Below, piece after piece: positions 9,702-21,280 of a stretch of DNA of 64,000 nt; position 1 is the stretch's first letter; every line of letters starts with the position of its first letter. The notes under the pieces were generated by a model. That model was not told the DNA's origin and did not search any database. It worked only from the letters and a program-made list of their open reading frames with translations. The position numbers and the translations under genes are program-made. Source of the stretch: Pseudomonadota bacterium (GTDB lineage: Bacteria > Desulfobacterota > Binatia > Binatales > Binataceae); NCBI GenBank assembly GCA_021325025.1, contig JAJPHZ010000015.1:62001-126000 (forward strand). Reading direction: 5' to 3'.

Positions 9702-9799
9702 GGGTTCAAATCCGCGACGTGGTTGGTAGGTTTTTAATTGGGTGGTCCAACCCGCAGCGGCACGTTTGCCCCAAGAGCGGTGCCAAACTGTTCGACATC

Positions 9800-11059
9800 A
9801 TGCTGCGCGGGTTAAAATCGGCAGCCTTGGTCTTGCTGACGGTGCTGGGGACGGCGGCGGTTTCCGCACCGGGGCGCGCTGAACAGGTTTCATTGCAGCA
9901 AGCGCTGGAGATGATGCGCCGGCACAATCCCGATTTGTCCGCCGTGCGCCAGGAGTTGACTGTCGCCCGGGGCGAATTGCAAAAGGCCAGCTATCTGACC
10001 CCGTTCAACTTTGAATTGATCGGCGAAGCCGACTACAAGGCCCGCGATGGGCGTTCCAATTCCCAGGATTGGCGGGTCGGCTTTATCCAGGAATTCGAGA
10101 TCTTCGGTCAACGCGCGCTGCGCCGCAACAGCGCCCGCATCGGACTGGACGCCAGCGCCGCGCAACTAAGCGATCAGGCGCGCCTGCTCGAGGGCGCTAC
10201 CAAGATGACCTTTTACGACGCGATGCGTGCCCGCGACCAGCTCGAGTTGTTGTCGGAACTGGCCAAGCTCGATCTCAACCTGGTCGAGGCGGCACGCACG
10301 CGGCTGGAGGCCGGCGAGATCAACCAGGTCGAATACAATTCCGCGCAAATCCGCTACGGGCAGAGCCATCGTGCGGTGGTTGCGGGCGGCGAACGCTACC
10401 GCCTGGTCCGCTCCAGCCTGGGCCGCCTGCTGGGCGGGAGCGCCGGGGCCGAACCCGAGCCCTCGGGCCGGACCACCGTCCAACCGATACAGGTCGAGAT
10501 CGAAAGCCTGATCGAGGGAGCACGGCGCAATCGTCCCGATCTGCGCGCACGCCAGCTCGCGATCGCGCAGCTTGACAGCGAGATTGCGCTCAACCAGCGG
10601 CTCAACTACCCCAATCCCGCGATCGGTATGTTCTTCGGCCACGATAACAACACCGAACATTTCATCGGCCCACTGTTCGGATTTTCCCTTCCGCTGTTTA
10701 ACCGGCGGGTGGGCGAGGCGACCATCCTGGCCGGCCGCCGCGCCCAGGCCAAGGACCAACTGCGCGCCACCGAGCTGACCGTCGAGCAGCAGGTGCGCGA
10801 CGCCTATAACAACTACCTCACCGCGCGCCAGACGCTGCGGATTTATCAGGACGAGGTGGTGGTGCCGGCGCGCCAGAGCTTCGGCTTGCTGGAAACCGCG
10901 TTTACCGAAGGCAAAATCGATCTGCTCCGCCTGGCGATCGCCGAGCGCGAGGCCTTTGAGGCCCGGATGGCTTATGTCGATGCCTGGTTCGAGGTGCTCG
11001 CCGCGCAGGTTGCAATCGAGCTGGCCACCGGCACTCCACTCCAGAGTACGTCACCGTGA
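9800..11059 (+). CDS. TolC/CusC-family outer-membrane efflux protein
   Basis: Trimeric outer-membrane exit duct of a tripartite pump. A signal peptide (residues 1-28, ending near APGRAEQ) is followed by the duplicated OEP repeat, with long coiled helices (for example LNLVEAARTRLEAGEINQVE and LLETAFTEGKIDLLRLAIA). The 419-residue length fits the family. ATG 9800 gives a clean signal peptide; the longer frame from 9527 has no such feature. Its stop overlaps the GTG start of the adaptor gene by 4 bases. Confidence 0.9.
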   Translation: MLRGLKSAALVLLTVLGTAAVSAPGRAEQVSLQQALEMMRRHNPDLSAVRQELTVARGELQKASYLTPFNFELIGEADYKARDGRSNSQDWRVGFIQEFEIFGQRALRRNSARIGLDASAAQLSDQARLLEGATKMTFYDAMRARDQLELLSELAKLDLNLVEAARTRLEAGEINQVEYNSAQIRYGQSHRAVVAGGERYRLVRSSLGRLLGGSAGAEPEPSGRTTVQPIQVEIESLIEGARRNRPDLRARQLAIAQLDSEIALNQRLNYPNPAIGMFFGHDNNTEHFIGPLFGFSLPLFNRRVGEATILAGRRAQAKDQLRATELTVEQQVRDAYNNYLTARQTLRIYQDEVVVPARQSFGLLETAFTEGKIDLLRLAIAEREAFEARMAYVDAWFEVLAAQVAIELATGTPLQSTSP

Positions 11060-12195
11060 TCATGCGAAGGCATCTGTTTGGGTTGTGTGTGGCGGCGGTG
11101 TTGCTCGCACCGCCCAGTGTGTGGGCTGTGGAGCAGCCGGCCGCGCCGGTGCTCAAGCTCGATCCTCGCTCCGAATCCGACCATCAGATCAAAGTCGTCA
11201 CCATCGGCAAGAAGCGCCTGGGCGACCTGATTTCCGCCACCGCCACCATCGAGCCCGACCCGCGCGAGGTGGCCCGCGTCACGCCGCGCATCCGCGCCCG
11301 CGTGGTGCGTCTAATCGCCGATCCCGGCCAGCGCGTCAAGCCTGGCGAGCCGTTGGCAATCCTGAGCAGTATCGAACTGGGTCAAGCCAAGACCGAATAC
11401 CTCAAGACGCGCGCGCTGACTGACATCGCCCGCCAGCACCTGGAGCGCGAAGAGAGCCTTTACAAACGCAAGGTCGCCTCGATGAAGGACGTGTTGGAGG
11501 CGCGGGCCGCCTATGACACGGCGTTTGCTCAATACCAGGCCGCGCGCGAAACCCTCAGCCTCCTGATTCCGCCCTCCGAGGTGGCGCGCGTTGCCTGGTC
11601 CACGGCGGGCCACTCCTTGTCCGATTTCGCGCTGACTTCTCCCATCGCCGGCACCCTGGTCAAACGCGATCTGATCGTCGGCCAGATGGTGAGCGGCGAC
11701 GCCGAGGTGATTACCGTGATGAACCTCGACCACGTCTGGGTGCTGGCCAATGTTTTCGAGCATGATTTGGCCGCCCTGGCCGTAGGTGCTGCCGCGCAGA
11801 TCAAGGTCGAGGCCTGGCCCGAGCAGACTTTTGAGGGGGTGGTGTCATATCTGTCGGACACGGTCGATCCGGCCACCCGCACCGTGCAGGCGCGCATCGA
11901 CGTTCCCAATCCCGAGCATCGGCTGAAACCCGGCATGTTCGCGCACGCCGAGATCCGCACCAGCGGGGGCGGCCGCGAAGTGCTGGCCGCGCCGGCTTCT
12001 GCCATCTACGAGGTCAACGGCGCCAAGGCGGTGTTTGTGCAGACTGCGCCGCATGTCTTTACCGTGCGTCCGGTGGTGCTGGGCAGTGCCGGCCATGAAG
12101 AGGTGGAAGTCCTCTCCGGCCTGCAAAGTGGCGATCAGGTCGTAACCCACGGCGGGTTGGTGCTCAAGGCGCTGCTGGTCAACAAAGGCGACTGA
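11056..12195 (+). CDS. RND efflux periplasmic adaptor (CzcB/CusB-like)
   Basis: Membrane-fusion protein linking the inner-membrane RND pump to the TolC duct. Signal peptide, barrel-sandwich hybrid (VTPRIRARVVRLIADPGQRV and IAGTLVKRDLIVGQMVSGD), alpha-hairpin (about 110-165), beta-barrel (HVWVLANVFEHDLAALAVG) and membrane-proximal domain are all visible in order. GTG 11056 overlaps the upstream stop (GTGA); ATG 11062 is an alternative. It is three bases from the RND gene, so all three are co-translated. Confidence 0.92.
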   Translation: MIMRRHLFGLCVAAVLLAPPSVWAVEQPAAPVLKLDPRSESDHQIKVVTIGKKRLGDLISATATIEPDPREVARVTPRIRARVVRLIADPGQRVKPGEPLAILSSIELGQAKTEYLKTRALTDIARQHLEREESLYKRKVASMKDVLEARAAYDTAFAQYQAARETLSLLIPPSEVARVAWSTAGHSLSDFALTSPIAGTLVKRDLIVGQMVSGDAEVITVMNLDHVWVLANVFEHDLAALAVGAAAQIKVEAWPEQTFEGVVSYLSDTVDPATRTVQARIDVPNPEHRLKPGMFAHAEIRTSGGGREVLAAPASAIYEVNGAKAVFVQTAPHVFTVRPVVLGSAGHEEVEVLSGLQSGDQVVTHGGLVLKALLVNKGD

Positions 12196-12198
12196 GTT

Positions 12199-15300
<3,102 letters not shown>

Positions 15301-15374
15301 TTCTCCCTGACGCCGAGCGCCGAATGCCCGAGCCGGCGGGTTCTACACTTTGTAGGATAAAGGTTCTTCCCCGA

Positions 15375-15396
15375 GGCGGCGCCCCGCTGCGCCGCC
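15375..15396 (+). terminator. GC-rich hairpin after the RND operon
   Basis: GGCGGCGC and GCGCCGCC form a perfect 8-base stem with a 6-base loop, 75 bp after the RND stop. No T-run follows, so it may be an end-stabilising stem or a weak terminator rather than a classic intrinsic one. Confidence 0.35.
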
Positions 15397-15485
15397 GGAA
15401 AGGAGCTTGTCGGGGGCGTCTGCAAAGGCGCGATTGATGAATTACGCTGCCGGCCCCAGTGCTGGCCGCGCACTGGGTTGCGGGA

Positions 15486-15752
15486 TCAATCTTTCACCGG
15501 CGGATGAGCCGCGACGCTGGCCGACACGTCGGCCGCGGCAGTCGCCGTGTGCCGCGGATTACCGAACAAGGCCACCGTTCCCGCCACCAGGGCCGCGATC
15601 ATCAGCAGGATGAGGCACGAGGAGCAGCGGCGTCTGGTTTCATGGCAGGCCGCGCTGTGGCCGCATTGAGCGCACCACGCCTTGAAGCGCATCACCGTCC
15701 ACGAGCAGGCGCTCCCGCGCCGTCCGCACTTTGCACAAGGTAGAAAAAGCAA
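15486..15752 (-). CDS. Small CxxC-rich single-span membrane protein, hypothetical
   Basis: About 88 residues from TTG 15752, which has AGAGG six bases upstream. The N-terminal half has paired cysteines (CAKC, CAQC and a later RRRCSSC), like a zinc ribbon. One hydrophobic segment follows (LILLMIAALVAGTVALF), then a polar tail. This order of cytosolic zinc ribbon and one anchor is common in small bacterial membrane proteins. Against it: a TTG start, no recognised family, and no conserved neighbours. Confidence 0.4.
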   Translation of the reverse strand: MLFLPCAKCGRRGSACSWTVMRFKAWCAQCGHSAACHETRRRCSSCLILLMIAALVAGTVALFGNPRHTATAAADVSASVAAHPPVKD

Positions 15753-15939
15753 AACCAACCTCTATGAGCTATGTTTCGTACCACGCCCGGTCACATTTAT
15801 TTTTTAAGCTGCCGGATTCCAGCGCAAGGTTTGACGGCGATGGTTATCCCCAACCAACCGTCGGCGCGCACAGGCGTGACGCGCAGCGCACGGCGCATTA
15901 CAATCAACGCGCGCATCGAGGTTACCTGGCAATCGTGCC

Positions 15940-16668
15940 GTGACCGCAGTTCAAACAAATAGCGCAGTTCCCGCGCCGGTTTACGCCCGCGCCGCGCTGC
16001 GCCATCTCAGGCGCGCCGATCCGATCTTGACGGGCATCATCAAGCGGGTCGGGCCGTTTGCGCTTACAATCAGGCGCCGGCGCTTCCAGGCACTGGCGCG
16101 CGCAATCATCTTTCAGCAGCTCGCCGGCCGTGCCGCGGCGGCCATCTACCAGCGCTTCGTTGCGCTTTTCCCGGGGCGGAGCTTTCCCACCCCGGCCCAG
16201 GTGCTGGCGCTTTCCGAGGATCAAATGCGGCGGGCCGGGCTGTCGCGCCAGAAGGCCCTTTACCTGCGCGACCTGGCCGCGCATGTTGAAAACCGATCGC
16301 TCAGCTTCGATCGTTTCGCCGCCATGTCCGACGACCAAGTGGTCGCCGAGTTGACGCGGGTCAAGGGTATCGGGCGCTGGACCGCCGAGATGTTCCTGAT
16401 TTTCAACCTCGGGCGGCCCGACGTCCTGCCGCTGGACGACCTGGGTTTGCGCATCGCCGTGCGCCAGGCCTACAAGCTGTCGGCTTTGCCAACTAAACGG
16501 GAGTTGGAGCGGATCGGCGAGCGCTGGCGGCCCTATCGCTCGGCCGCGACCTGGTACCTGTGGCAGAGCACGCGCGTCGTCCTGCCCAGCGATGGCGCCC
16601 GGCCACCCGCAGCGGCGCAAAGCCAGCCCAAAGTCGGCGCCTTGCGCCGAAGGAGGAATCACAGGTGA
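15940..16668 (+). CDS. DNA-3-methyladenine glycosylase II family (AlkA-like)
   Basis: Removes alkylated bases from DNA in base-excision repair. The helix-hairpin-helix is RVKGIGRWTAEMF. The Gly/Pro-Asp loop is RPDVLPLDDLGL, with D167 matching the catalytic Asp of AlkA. The 242-residue length fits the compact form without the N-terminal AlkA domain. Start is GTG 15940. Its TGA overlaps a GTG with a perfect AGGAGG site that opens the next gene, so the two appear coupled. Confidence 0.9.
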   Translation: MTAVQTNSAVPAPVYARAALRHLRRADPILTGIIKRVGPFALTIRRRRFQALARAIIFQQLAGRAAAAIYQRFVALFPGRSFPTPAQVLALSEDQMRRAGLSRQKALYLRDLAAHVENRSLSFDRFAAMSDDQVVAELTRVKGIGRWTAEMFLIFNLGRPDVLPLDDLGLRIAVRQAYKLSALPTKRELERIGERWRPYRSAATWYLWQSTRVVLPSDGARPPAAAQSQPKVGALRRRRNHR

Positions 16669-16691
16669 GCCACGACGAAACCGCCCCCCCC
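16665..16691 (+). other. Probable true start of the next gene followed by an 8-C tract
   Basis: AGGAGG (16651-16656) stands 8 bases before GTG 16665, and this GTG overlaps the AlkA stop in a GTGA junction. The reading frame from this GTG meets eight consecutive C (16684-16691) and afterwards is one base out of step with the long monooxygenase frame. Removing one C joins them and yields a leader beginning MSHDETAPPASRPTLVELAR. Confidence 0.6.
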
Positions 16692-16710
16692 GGCATCACG
16701 TCCGACCCTG

Positions 16711-17868
16711 GTGGAACTGGCCCGAAAGCTCGCCCCGGCGCTGCGCGAGCGGGCCGCAGAAACCAACCGCTTGCGCCGGCTGCCCGACGCCACCTGGCAG
16801 GACCTGCTCGAAACCGGCATCGTGCGCGGCCTTCAGCCCGCGCGATGGGGCGGCGCGGAGGCGCATCCACGGGAGTTTTACTCCGCGGTCAGCGAAGTGG
16901 CGCGCGCCGAAGGATGCGCCGGATGGGTCGCCGGAATCATCGGCGTTCATCCCTGGCAGGTCGCGCTGTTTCCCCAACAGACTCAGGAAGAGATCTGGGG
17001 CGAGAACCCGGCGGCCATGAACTCCTCGTCGTTCGCCGCCTCCGGCAAGGCCGAGCGCGTGTCCGGCGGCTTTCGGCTCGCCGGCCGGTGGTCCTTTTCC
17101 AGCGGATGCGACCATTGCCGATGGGTCGTGCTGGGCGCGGTGGCCGGCAGTGTGGAGGTTGAAGGCAAACGGTTCGCCGACCTGCACTCATTTTTGCTGC
17201 CGCGCAAGGATTACCGCATCGACGACAACTGGCACGTCGCCGGGCTGGCCGGCACCGGCAGCAAGGACATCGTGGTCGATGGTGCCTTCGTCCCGGCCCA
17301 TCGCAGCCAATCGCATTGGGACTACACAATGGGCCGTCCGCTGCCCGGCTGGGAGCTCAATACGGGCCCGTTGTACCGCTTGCCGTTTCCGCTGGTGTTC
17401 ATCAATGCGCTGACCGCCGCGATCCTGGGCGCCGCCGCCGGCTTTTTGGATGTATGGCTCGACATCGGCCGCACGCGCGTCGGCGGCCTGGGGCTGGTGG
17501 TTGCCCGCGATCCCTACAGCCACAAGCTGGCGGCGGAGGCCAGCTACGCGATCAAGACCGCGACACTGAAATTCCTCAGCGACTGCGACGAGATGATGGC
17601 GGCGGCGTGCGTGGGTCAGCCCCTGACCTTGGAGCGGCGCGCCGAACTGCGTTACAACACGGTGCGCTGCGCGCAAATGGCGGCCCGTGCCGTCGACCGG
17701 CTGTTCGAAACCGGCGGCGGCCACTCGATTTTCATCGATCATCCGCTCCAACGCCGCTACCAGGACATCCGCGCCATGATGGCGCACGCCGCCATGGCAC
17801 CCGATGCGGCTGCCAGGCTCTACGGCGCCGCGCAGTTGGGCAATCGCATCCTCGATCCGTTCCTGTGA
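16711..17868 (+). CDS. Acyl-CoA-dehydrogenase-fold flavin monooxygenase (HsaA/HpaB-C2-like)
   Basis: Group D flavin monooxygenase scaffold. It has an N-terminal helical domain, a central beta domain (FRLAGRWSFSSGCDHCRWVVLGA, LAGTGSKDIVVDGAFVP) and a C-terminal four-helix domain ending TGGGHSIFIDHPLQRRYQDIR, the pattern of HsaA and p-hydroxyphenylacetate hydroxylase oxygenases. These use reduced flavin from a partner reductase to hydroxylate aromatic or steroid-derived rings; no reductase is adjacent. The intact frame begins at GTG 16711, but the likely native start is GTG 16665 with a one-base frameshift in the C tract between. The coordinates here give only the unbroken part. Confidence 0.75.
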   Translation: MELARKLAPALRERAAETNRLRRLPDATWQDLLETGIVRGLQPARWGGAEAHPREFYSAVSEVARAEGCAGWVAGIIGVHPWQVALFPQQTQEEIWGENPAAMNSSSFAASGKAERVSGGFRLAGRWSFSSGCDHCRWVVLGAVAGSVEVEGKRFADLHSFLLPRKDYRIDDNWHVAGLAGTGSKDIVVDGAFVPAHRSQSHWDYTMGRPLPGWELNTGPLYRLPFPLVFINALTAAILGAAAGFLDVWLDIGRTRVGGLGLVVARDPYSHKLAAEASYAIKTATLKFLSDCDEMMAAACVGQPLTLERRAELRYNTVRCAQMAARAVDRLFETGGGHSIFIDHPLQRRYQDIRAMMAHAAMAPDAAARLYGAAQLGNRILDPFL

Positions 17869-17893
17869 TCGCGCCCGCTCGGCAAAAGAAGCG

Positions 17894-18571
17894 TCACAGC
17901 GGCCAGACGGCAAGCGTCCAGGACATCTCCCAGAACAGGTATTCGTAGCGGCTGCTGGTCAGGAACAGGCTTTCCAGGCGGTCGAGCTCGCGCGCGGGCA
18001 GGCCATCGGCGAGGTTGTCGAGCAGCTCGGCCAGGCGCTGCGCGCCTTGCGTGAACTCGCGCGACGTATAAGCGGCGATCCATTCGGCATAAAAGGAATT
18101 GCTGCCGCCGCGGCCTTCGCGGGCCAACGCCGCCGCAATCTCCGCGTAGCCGAGTTGGCACGGCAATACCGCGGCTGCGATGTCCGTGATCGTGCCGGCA
18201 TACGCCGCCGTCAGCAGATGACGGGTGTAGGCGTGGGTGATCGGCGCCGGCCGCGCATCCTCCAATGCGGATTGGGCGATGCCCAGACGCTTGCAGTAAT
18301 CGCGATGCAGTTGCATCTCGGTCTTGAGCGTGTCGTTGAGCAGCCCCGCGAACAGGTTCATCGTAGGCAGGTCGGCAGCCTTGGCCGAAGCCAGCGCGAA
18401 GATACGGCAATACTCGCTCAGGAACAGGTAGTCCTGTTCAAGATAAAAGCGGAAACGATCAACGGGCAGCGTGCCGTCGCCCAGGCCGCGCACGAACGGA
18501 TGCTCCAGTTCGCGCCGCCAGATTTCTGCCGCCTTGGCCCGCACTGCGGTTGTGAACACGGTTGGCGCCAT
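17894..18571 (-). CDS. tenA: Aminopyrimidine aminohydrolase / thiaminase II (TenA)
   Basis: Hydrolyses aminopyrimidine breakdown products of thiamine so the HMP moiety can be salvaged. The helical TenA fold of 225 residues shows the nucleophile C138 in AAVLPCQLGYAEI, D47 in LEQDYLFL and the C-terminal region FWEMSWTL. The stop of thiD is 6 bp upstream, so thiD-tenA is an operon: TenA supplies HMP and ThiD phosphorylates it. Confidence 0.93.
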   Translation of the reverse strand: MAPTVFTTAVRAKAAEIWRRELEHPFVRGLGDGTLPVDRFRFYLEQDYLFLSEYCRIFALASAKAADLPTMNLFAGLLNDTLKTEMQLHRDYCKRLGIAQSALEDARPAPITHAYTRHLLTAAYAGTITDIAAAVLPCQLGYAEIAAALAREGRGGSNSFYAEWIAAYTSREFTQGAQRLAELLDNLADGLPARELDRLESLFLTSSRYEYLFWEMSWTLAVWPL

Positions 18572-18577
18572 CGTGGT

Positions 18578-19378
18578 TCACTTGCTTTCGGCCGCGGGCA
18601 CCAGATGGTTCAAGGGCCGCGAGCCCTTGCCGAATGCCGGCGACTGTTCGATCGCCCGCGCCACGTAACGCTTGGCGGCGCCGATAGCGTCGAGCATCGA
18701 GGCGCCACGCGCCATTGACGCGGCAATCGCCGCCGACAGCGTGCATCCGGCGCCGTGCGCGCGCCGGGCGCCGTGGCGTGGCCCGCTGAATTCGTGCACC
18801 TGATGCCCGTCGAACAGGACGTCGATGGCGTCGGGACCCTCCAGCGCCCCGCCGGTGATCAGGGCCGCGTGCGCGCCGATGCGGACCAGGTCGATCGCCG
18901 CCCGCCGCATCGCGGCGCGATCCCTGACGTCCTCGCGCCCAAGCAGGATTTCCGCCTCGCGCAGGTTAGGGGTCACCAGTGCCGCCAGCGGGAACATGTG
19001 CTCGCGCATCGCGGCCACCGCGCCCGGTGCCAGCAGCAAGTCGCCGCTGGCCGCCACGATTACGGGATCGACCACCACATTGGGAATCCTGCGCTCGCGC
19101 ACCCGCTGTGCGACCGCTTCGATAACCTCCTCCCGCGCCAGCATCCCGGTCTTGGCCGCGGCGACCGGCAAATCGTCGATCACCGCGTCGATTTGCGCCG
19201 CGATAAACGCCGGCTCCAGGTCGGCGACCGAGCGCACACCGGCGGTGTTTTGCGCGGTCAGCGCGGTGATCGCGCTGGCGCCGTAAACGCCGAACGCGCT
19301 GAAGGTCTTGAGGTCGGCCTGGATGCCGGCCCCGCCCGAAGAATCCGAACCCGCAATTGTGAGTGCAACTTTAAGCAT
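18578..19378 (-). CDS. thiD: Hydroxymethylpyrimidine/phosphomethylpyrimidine kinase
   Basis: Phosphorylates HMP and HMP-P for thiamine synthesis. The ribokinase-like fold shows the ThiD opening LTIAGSDSSGGAGIQADLKTF split around the substrate pocket. Later come VVDPVIVAASGD and the anion-hole/catalytic motif GAGCTLSAAIAA. ATG 19378 is used. No TPP riboswitch is visible upstream; the VOC gene ends only 40 bp before it on the same strand. Confidence 0.94.
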   Translation of the reverse strand: MLKVALTIAGSDSSGGAGIQADLKTFSAFGVYGASAITALTAQNTAGVRSVADLEPAFIAAQIDAVIDDLPVAAAKTGMLAREEVIEAVAQRVRERRIPNVVVDPVIVAASGDLLLAPGAVAAMREHMFPLAALVTPNLREAEILLGREDVRDRAAMRRAAIDLVRIGAHAALITGGALEGPDAIDVLFDGHQVHEFSGPRHGARRAHGAGCTLSAAIAASMARGASMLDAIGAAKRYVARAIEQSPAFGKGSRPLNHLVPAAESK

Positions 19379-19418
19379 CAATCCAATCCGCCGGACAACC
19401 GGTCGGTCCGATGCGATT

Positions 19419-19826
19419 TTACTTCAGCGATTGCACGAACTCGACCGGCAGGCCATCGGGATCCTCGGTATAAAAGCCGCGCAGGGACGAGCCCATCTGG
19501 TTGACGGGCGTGGTGATCCTGACGTCGCCGCGGGCCCTGACCTCGGCATACTTCGCGTCCACGTCGGGCACGTAAAAGGAAATGTGCGGGCAGCCGATGT
19601 TGTTCTGCCGGAGCTCGAGCGACTTGCCGGGCGGATCGTACTGGATAAGCTGAAGCAGGAACGAGCCGGCAGCAAGATGTATCATTTTCATCCGCGTGGT
19701 AGTCCCGGACTGGCGATTCTCTCCTTCGACGATCGCGCCTTCGTTCATCCCCGCCACGTCGCGGTAAAAGGCCAGCGAACGCTCCAGGTTGCTGACGGTA
19801 AGTCCAAGATGAGATAGTCGAGCCAT
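19419..19826 (-). CDS. VOC-family (glyoxalase/dioxygenase fold) protein
   Basis: 135 residues. The paired beta-alpha-beta-beta-beta units of the vicinal-oxygen-chelate fold are visible: LSHLGLTVSNLERSLAFYRD at the start and GCPHISFYVPDVDAKYAEVR in the second half, with FYTEDPDGLPVEFVQ at the end. His in SHLG, His in PHISF and Glu in VEFVQ are possible metal ligands. ATG 19826 has AAGGAG nine bases upstream. Substrate unknown; it may be co-transcribed with thiD-tenA by position only. Confidence 0.82.
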   Translation of the reverse strand: MARLSHLGLTVSNLERSLAFYRDVAGMNEGAIVEGENRQSGTTTRMKMIHLAAGSFLLQLIQYDPPGKSLELRQNNIGCPHISFYVPDVDAKYAEVRARGDVRITTPVNQMGSSLRGFYTEDPDGLPVEFVQSLK

Positions 19827-20010
19827 CTGCTTTGCTCTCCTTCGATTCCGGGCGCGGTCAACTCCGCCCACCGCCCGCTTCTGATACTGGGATGTACGGC
19901 GCTGGCAAATCAAGCCCTGCCGGTGCATCCGGCTCTCAAATGCCGGGGCCCACGGGGTTTGGCACCAAAGGTTGGTTCACCAGCCTTCGGCATTCGCCAT
20001 TTATCAAGGG

Positions 20011-20038
20011 TTGTAGTTATTGCCGCAATCTCTAATAT
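20011..20038 (+). promoter_or_regulatory. Candidate promoter of the amidohydrolase/enoyl-CoA hydratase pair
   Basis: TTGTAG (20011-20016), a 16 bp spacer and TAATAT (20033-20038) lie just before the ribosome site of the amidohydrolase. Matches are partial, so confidence is low. Confidence 0.3.
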
Positions 20039-20068
20039 GAAAACCACTTGACAGCGGGGAGGCTCGTT

Positions 20069-21202
20069 ATGGCAACCGCGCGTGTAATATCGGCGGACTC
20101 CCACATGATGGAGCCGCCCAATCTGTGGGTCGAACGGGTCGATGACCGGCTCAAAGAGCGCGCTCCGCGCGTGATTGCGGCGCAGGACAGGGCCGGACAC
20201 ATCTTTGTCGGCCCCGGCATCAGGCCCTTCCCGGTGGCGGGCGGATTCGCCGCCGGACGCAGCGGCAAAGAGCTGGTCGATTTCGTCGAACGCGCTGAGG
20301 GCTATCATGCCGAACGCCATTGGGATCCGGCCCAGCGCATCAAGGACCAGGACCTCGACGGGGTATGCGCCGAGGTGCTTTACACCACCCTCGGCATGCC
20401 GCTGTTTGCCATCGACGACCCGGAACTGCAGGCGGCGTGTTTCAAGGTTTACAACGACTGGCTGGCGGAATTCTGCAAGTACGATCCGAATCGGCTGATC
20501 GGCGTTGCGCTGATCTCGCTCGAAGACATCGAGGCGGGCGCCCGCGAGCTGGAGCGCGCCGCGCAGATGGGGCTGCGGGGCGCGATGATTTGGGGCGCCG
20601 CGCCCGCCGACAAGCCGTTCTGGCATCGCATGTACGACCCGTTTTGGGCGGCGGCGTCGGAGGCCGGGATGCCGCTGTCGCTGCATCTGATCACCGCCGG
20701 CCGCAAGGCGCCGCGCCCCAGGGAGGAACCGCGCGTCAAATCGGCGGACACCTCCTTTACCCGCCCGTACATGAACATGATCCACGAGGTGCAGCGTTCG
20801 TTTACCGACCTCATCCTGGGCGGTGTGATGATGCGCTTTCCCAAGCTCAGGATCGTGTCGGCGGAAAACGATACCGGATGGCTGCCGCACTACATGTACC
20901 GGCTCGACCATGCGTTCGAGAAATGGGGCGTACAGATGGCGGAGCCGCTGGAGATGAAGCCCAGCGAATACATCCGCCGCCAGCTCTGGGCGACTTTCCA
21001 GGACGATCCGATCGGCCCGATGACGTGGCGTTTCTTCGGCGAGGACAACTACATGTGGGCCTCCGACTTCCCCCACACCGACTCGACCTGGCCGCATTCG
21101 CGCGAGGTTATCGAGCGCAATTTCGCCGGCGTTCCCAAAAAGGTGATGCGCAAAATCACCTGCGGCAACGCCGCCAAGCTCTACGGCATCAGGCTCAACT
21201 GA
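20069..21202 (+). CDS. Amidohydrolase-2 (ACMSD-like) metal-dependent hydrolase or decarboxylase
   Basis: A TIM-barrel enzyme of 377 residues. The metal-binding start SADSHMMEPPNLW, a central SLHLITAG and the C-terminal WASDFPHTDSTWPHS are typical of the ACMSD-like branch that decarboxylates or hydrolyses ring-cleavage products. ATG 20069 follows GGGGAGG; an upstream TTG at 20048 is less likely. It precedes an enoyl-CoA hydratase by 78 bp on the same strand, within a CoA-linked catabolic neighbourhood. Confidence 0.88.
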   Translation: MATARVISADSHMMEPPNLWVERVDDRLKERAPRVIAAQDRAGHIFVGPGIRPFPVAGGFAAGRSGKELVDFVERAEGYHAERHWDPAQRIKDQDLDGVCAEVLYTTLGMPLFAIDDPELQAACFKVYNDWLAEFCKYDPNRLIGVALISLEDIEAGARELERAAQMGLRGAMIWGAAPADKPFWHRMYDPFWAAASEAGMPLSLHLITAGRKAPRPREEPRVKSADTSFTRPYMNMIHEVQRSFTDLILGGVMMRFPKLRIVSAENDTGWLPHYMYRLDHAFEKWGVQMAEPLEMKPSEYIRRQLWATFQDDPIGPMTWRFFGEDNYMWASDFPHTDSTWPHSREVIERNFAGVPKKVMRKITCGNAAKLYGIRLN

Positions 21203-21280
21203 GCGGCGGGCGATTTCGATGGCGGGCGGAGGTGCGCCATTGTATATGACGGCTAGCATTCAGCAGGAGGAACCACCGCC

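Larger units (their letters stand above)
15301..15939. other. Gap between RND operon and alkA-like gene
   Basis: It contains a strong GC hairpin (15375-15396), one plausible small minus-strand gene (15486-15752) and, from 15753 on, the short shared upstream region of that gene and the glycosylase gene. No RNA gene was recognised. Confidence 0.5.

Noticed and set aside
9696-9720. GGGTTCAAATCC, like a tRNA T-loop
   Set aside because: The flanking 5-base stem does not pair and no cloverleaf fits; the bases overlap the sigma54 promoter.
19827-20068. Possible TPP riboswitch before the VOC-thiD-tenA genes
   Set aside because: Neither the CTGAGA nor the ACCTGATCTGGATAATG-type core was found on the minus strand.
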